Positions 63,793-64,000 of a stretch of DNA of 64,000 nt are shown one piece after another. This stretch comes from Bugula neritina. Its lineage: Eukaryota > Bryozoa > Gymnolaemata > Cheilostomatida > Bugulidae. A program made the translations under genes and the position numbers. The stretch lies in assembly GCA_964035545.1 (NCBI GenBank), contig OZ037767.1, forward strand, positions 22,983,128 to 23,047,127, written 5' to 3'. The notes beneath the pieces are model-generated. The model was not told the DNA's origin, ran no database searches, and saw only the letters and a list, made by a program, of their open reading frames with translations. How positions within the stretch are numbered: the first letter of the stretch is position 1; every line of letters begins with the position of its first letter.

Positions 63793-64000
63793 CTAAAATC
63801 ATACATAAACTCTAATGCACATCTGTTCCAGGTAGATAAAAGTCTGAAATTTAAAGCTTGAAGATAAGTTTTTTCTAGCTTTTCATCAGCAATTTAACAT
63901 CTCTATCACTTGCTTTGAAAATAGTAGCTACACGTCTTGAATAGTATATTACATGAAATACTGGTAAAAAAATTTCAATACAGCAAAGCACTCATAATTT

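Overview
The window is nuclear DNA from an animal. Genes are cut into many short exons with GT-AG introns, the sequence is AT-rich, and there are tRNA-derived SINEs, minisatellites and dinucleotide runs. The five gene models have animal orthologues or animal-type domains (WDTC1, an Olig/bHLHe22-type factor, a NUDT7/8-type CoA hydrolase, REV3L). Exon conservation together with the SINE and foldback content suggests an invertebrate bilaterian, perhaps a lophotrochozoan. I cannot name the species.

Layout. (1) 263-5550, + strand: WDTC1, a WD40-TPR-WD40 adaptor of CUL4-DDB1 ubiquitin ligases, missing only its extreme 5' end. (2) 7349-18868, + strand: a 921-residue protein with two ankyrin blocks separated by an acidic, probably disordered linker; I do not recognise the family. 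(3) 18869-22897: non-coding. (4) 24527 down to 22898, - strand: a four-exon bHLH factor of the Olig/bHLHe22 group with a TATA box. (5) 24528-30028: non-coding, including a 722-bp foldback element with a possible ribozyme-like core. (6) 32984 down to 30029, - strand: a six-exon Nudix coenzyme A diphosphatase. (7) 63792 down to 35969, - strand: REV3L, the catalytic subunit of DNA polymerase zeta, about 38 exons including one of 7,014 bp; the first exon or exons lie beyond the right edge.

The genes do not form a pathway; they are ordinary neighbours. I traced exon joins by hand using splice dinucleotides, reading phase and remembered conservation. Every join reported keeps frame, but a few acceptors have two options, which are stated.

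The less ordinary content is in the non-coding and low-complexity DNA. Two introns (WDTC1 intron 8 and ankyrin-gene intron 10) are built from tandem copies of a unit that contains the splice sites. Several other introns are filled by different 20-34 bp minisatellites. At least three SINE copies have visible target-site duplications, one of them about 36 bp from a REV3L acceptor. Within REV3L there is a good REV7-binding motif candidate, a triplet of PxDLS-like motifs, and an in-frame 10-residue repeat array. I saw no prokaryotic, viral or CRISPR-like system.
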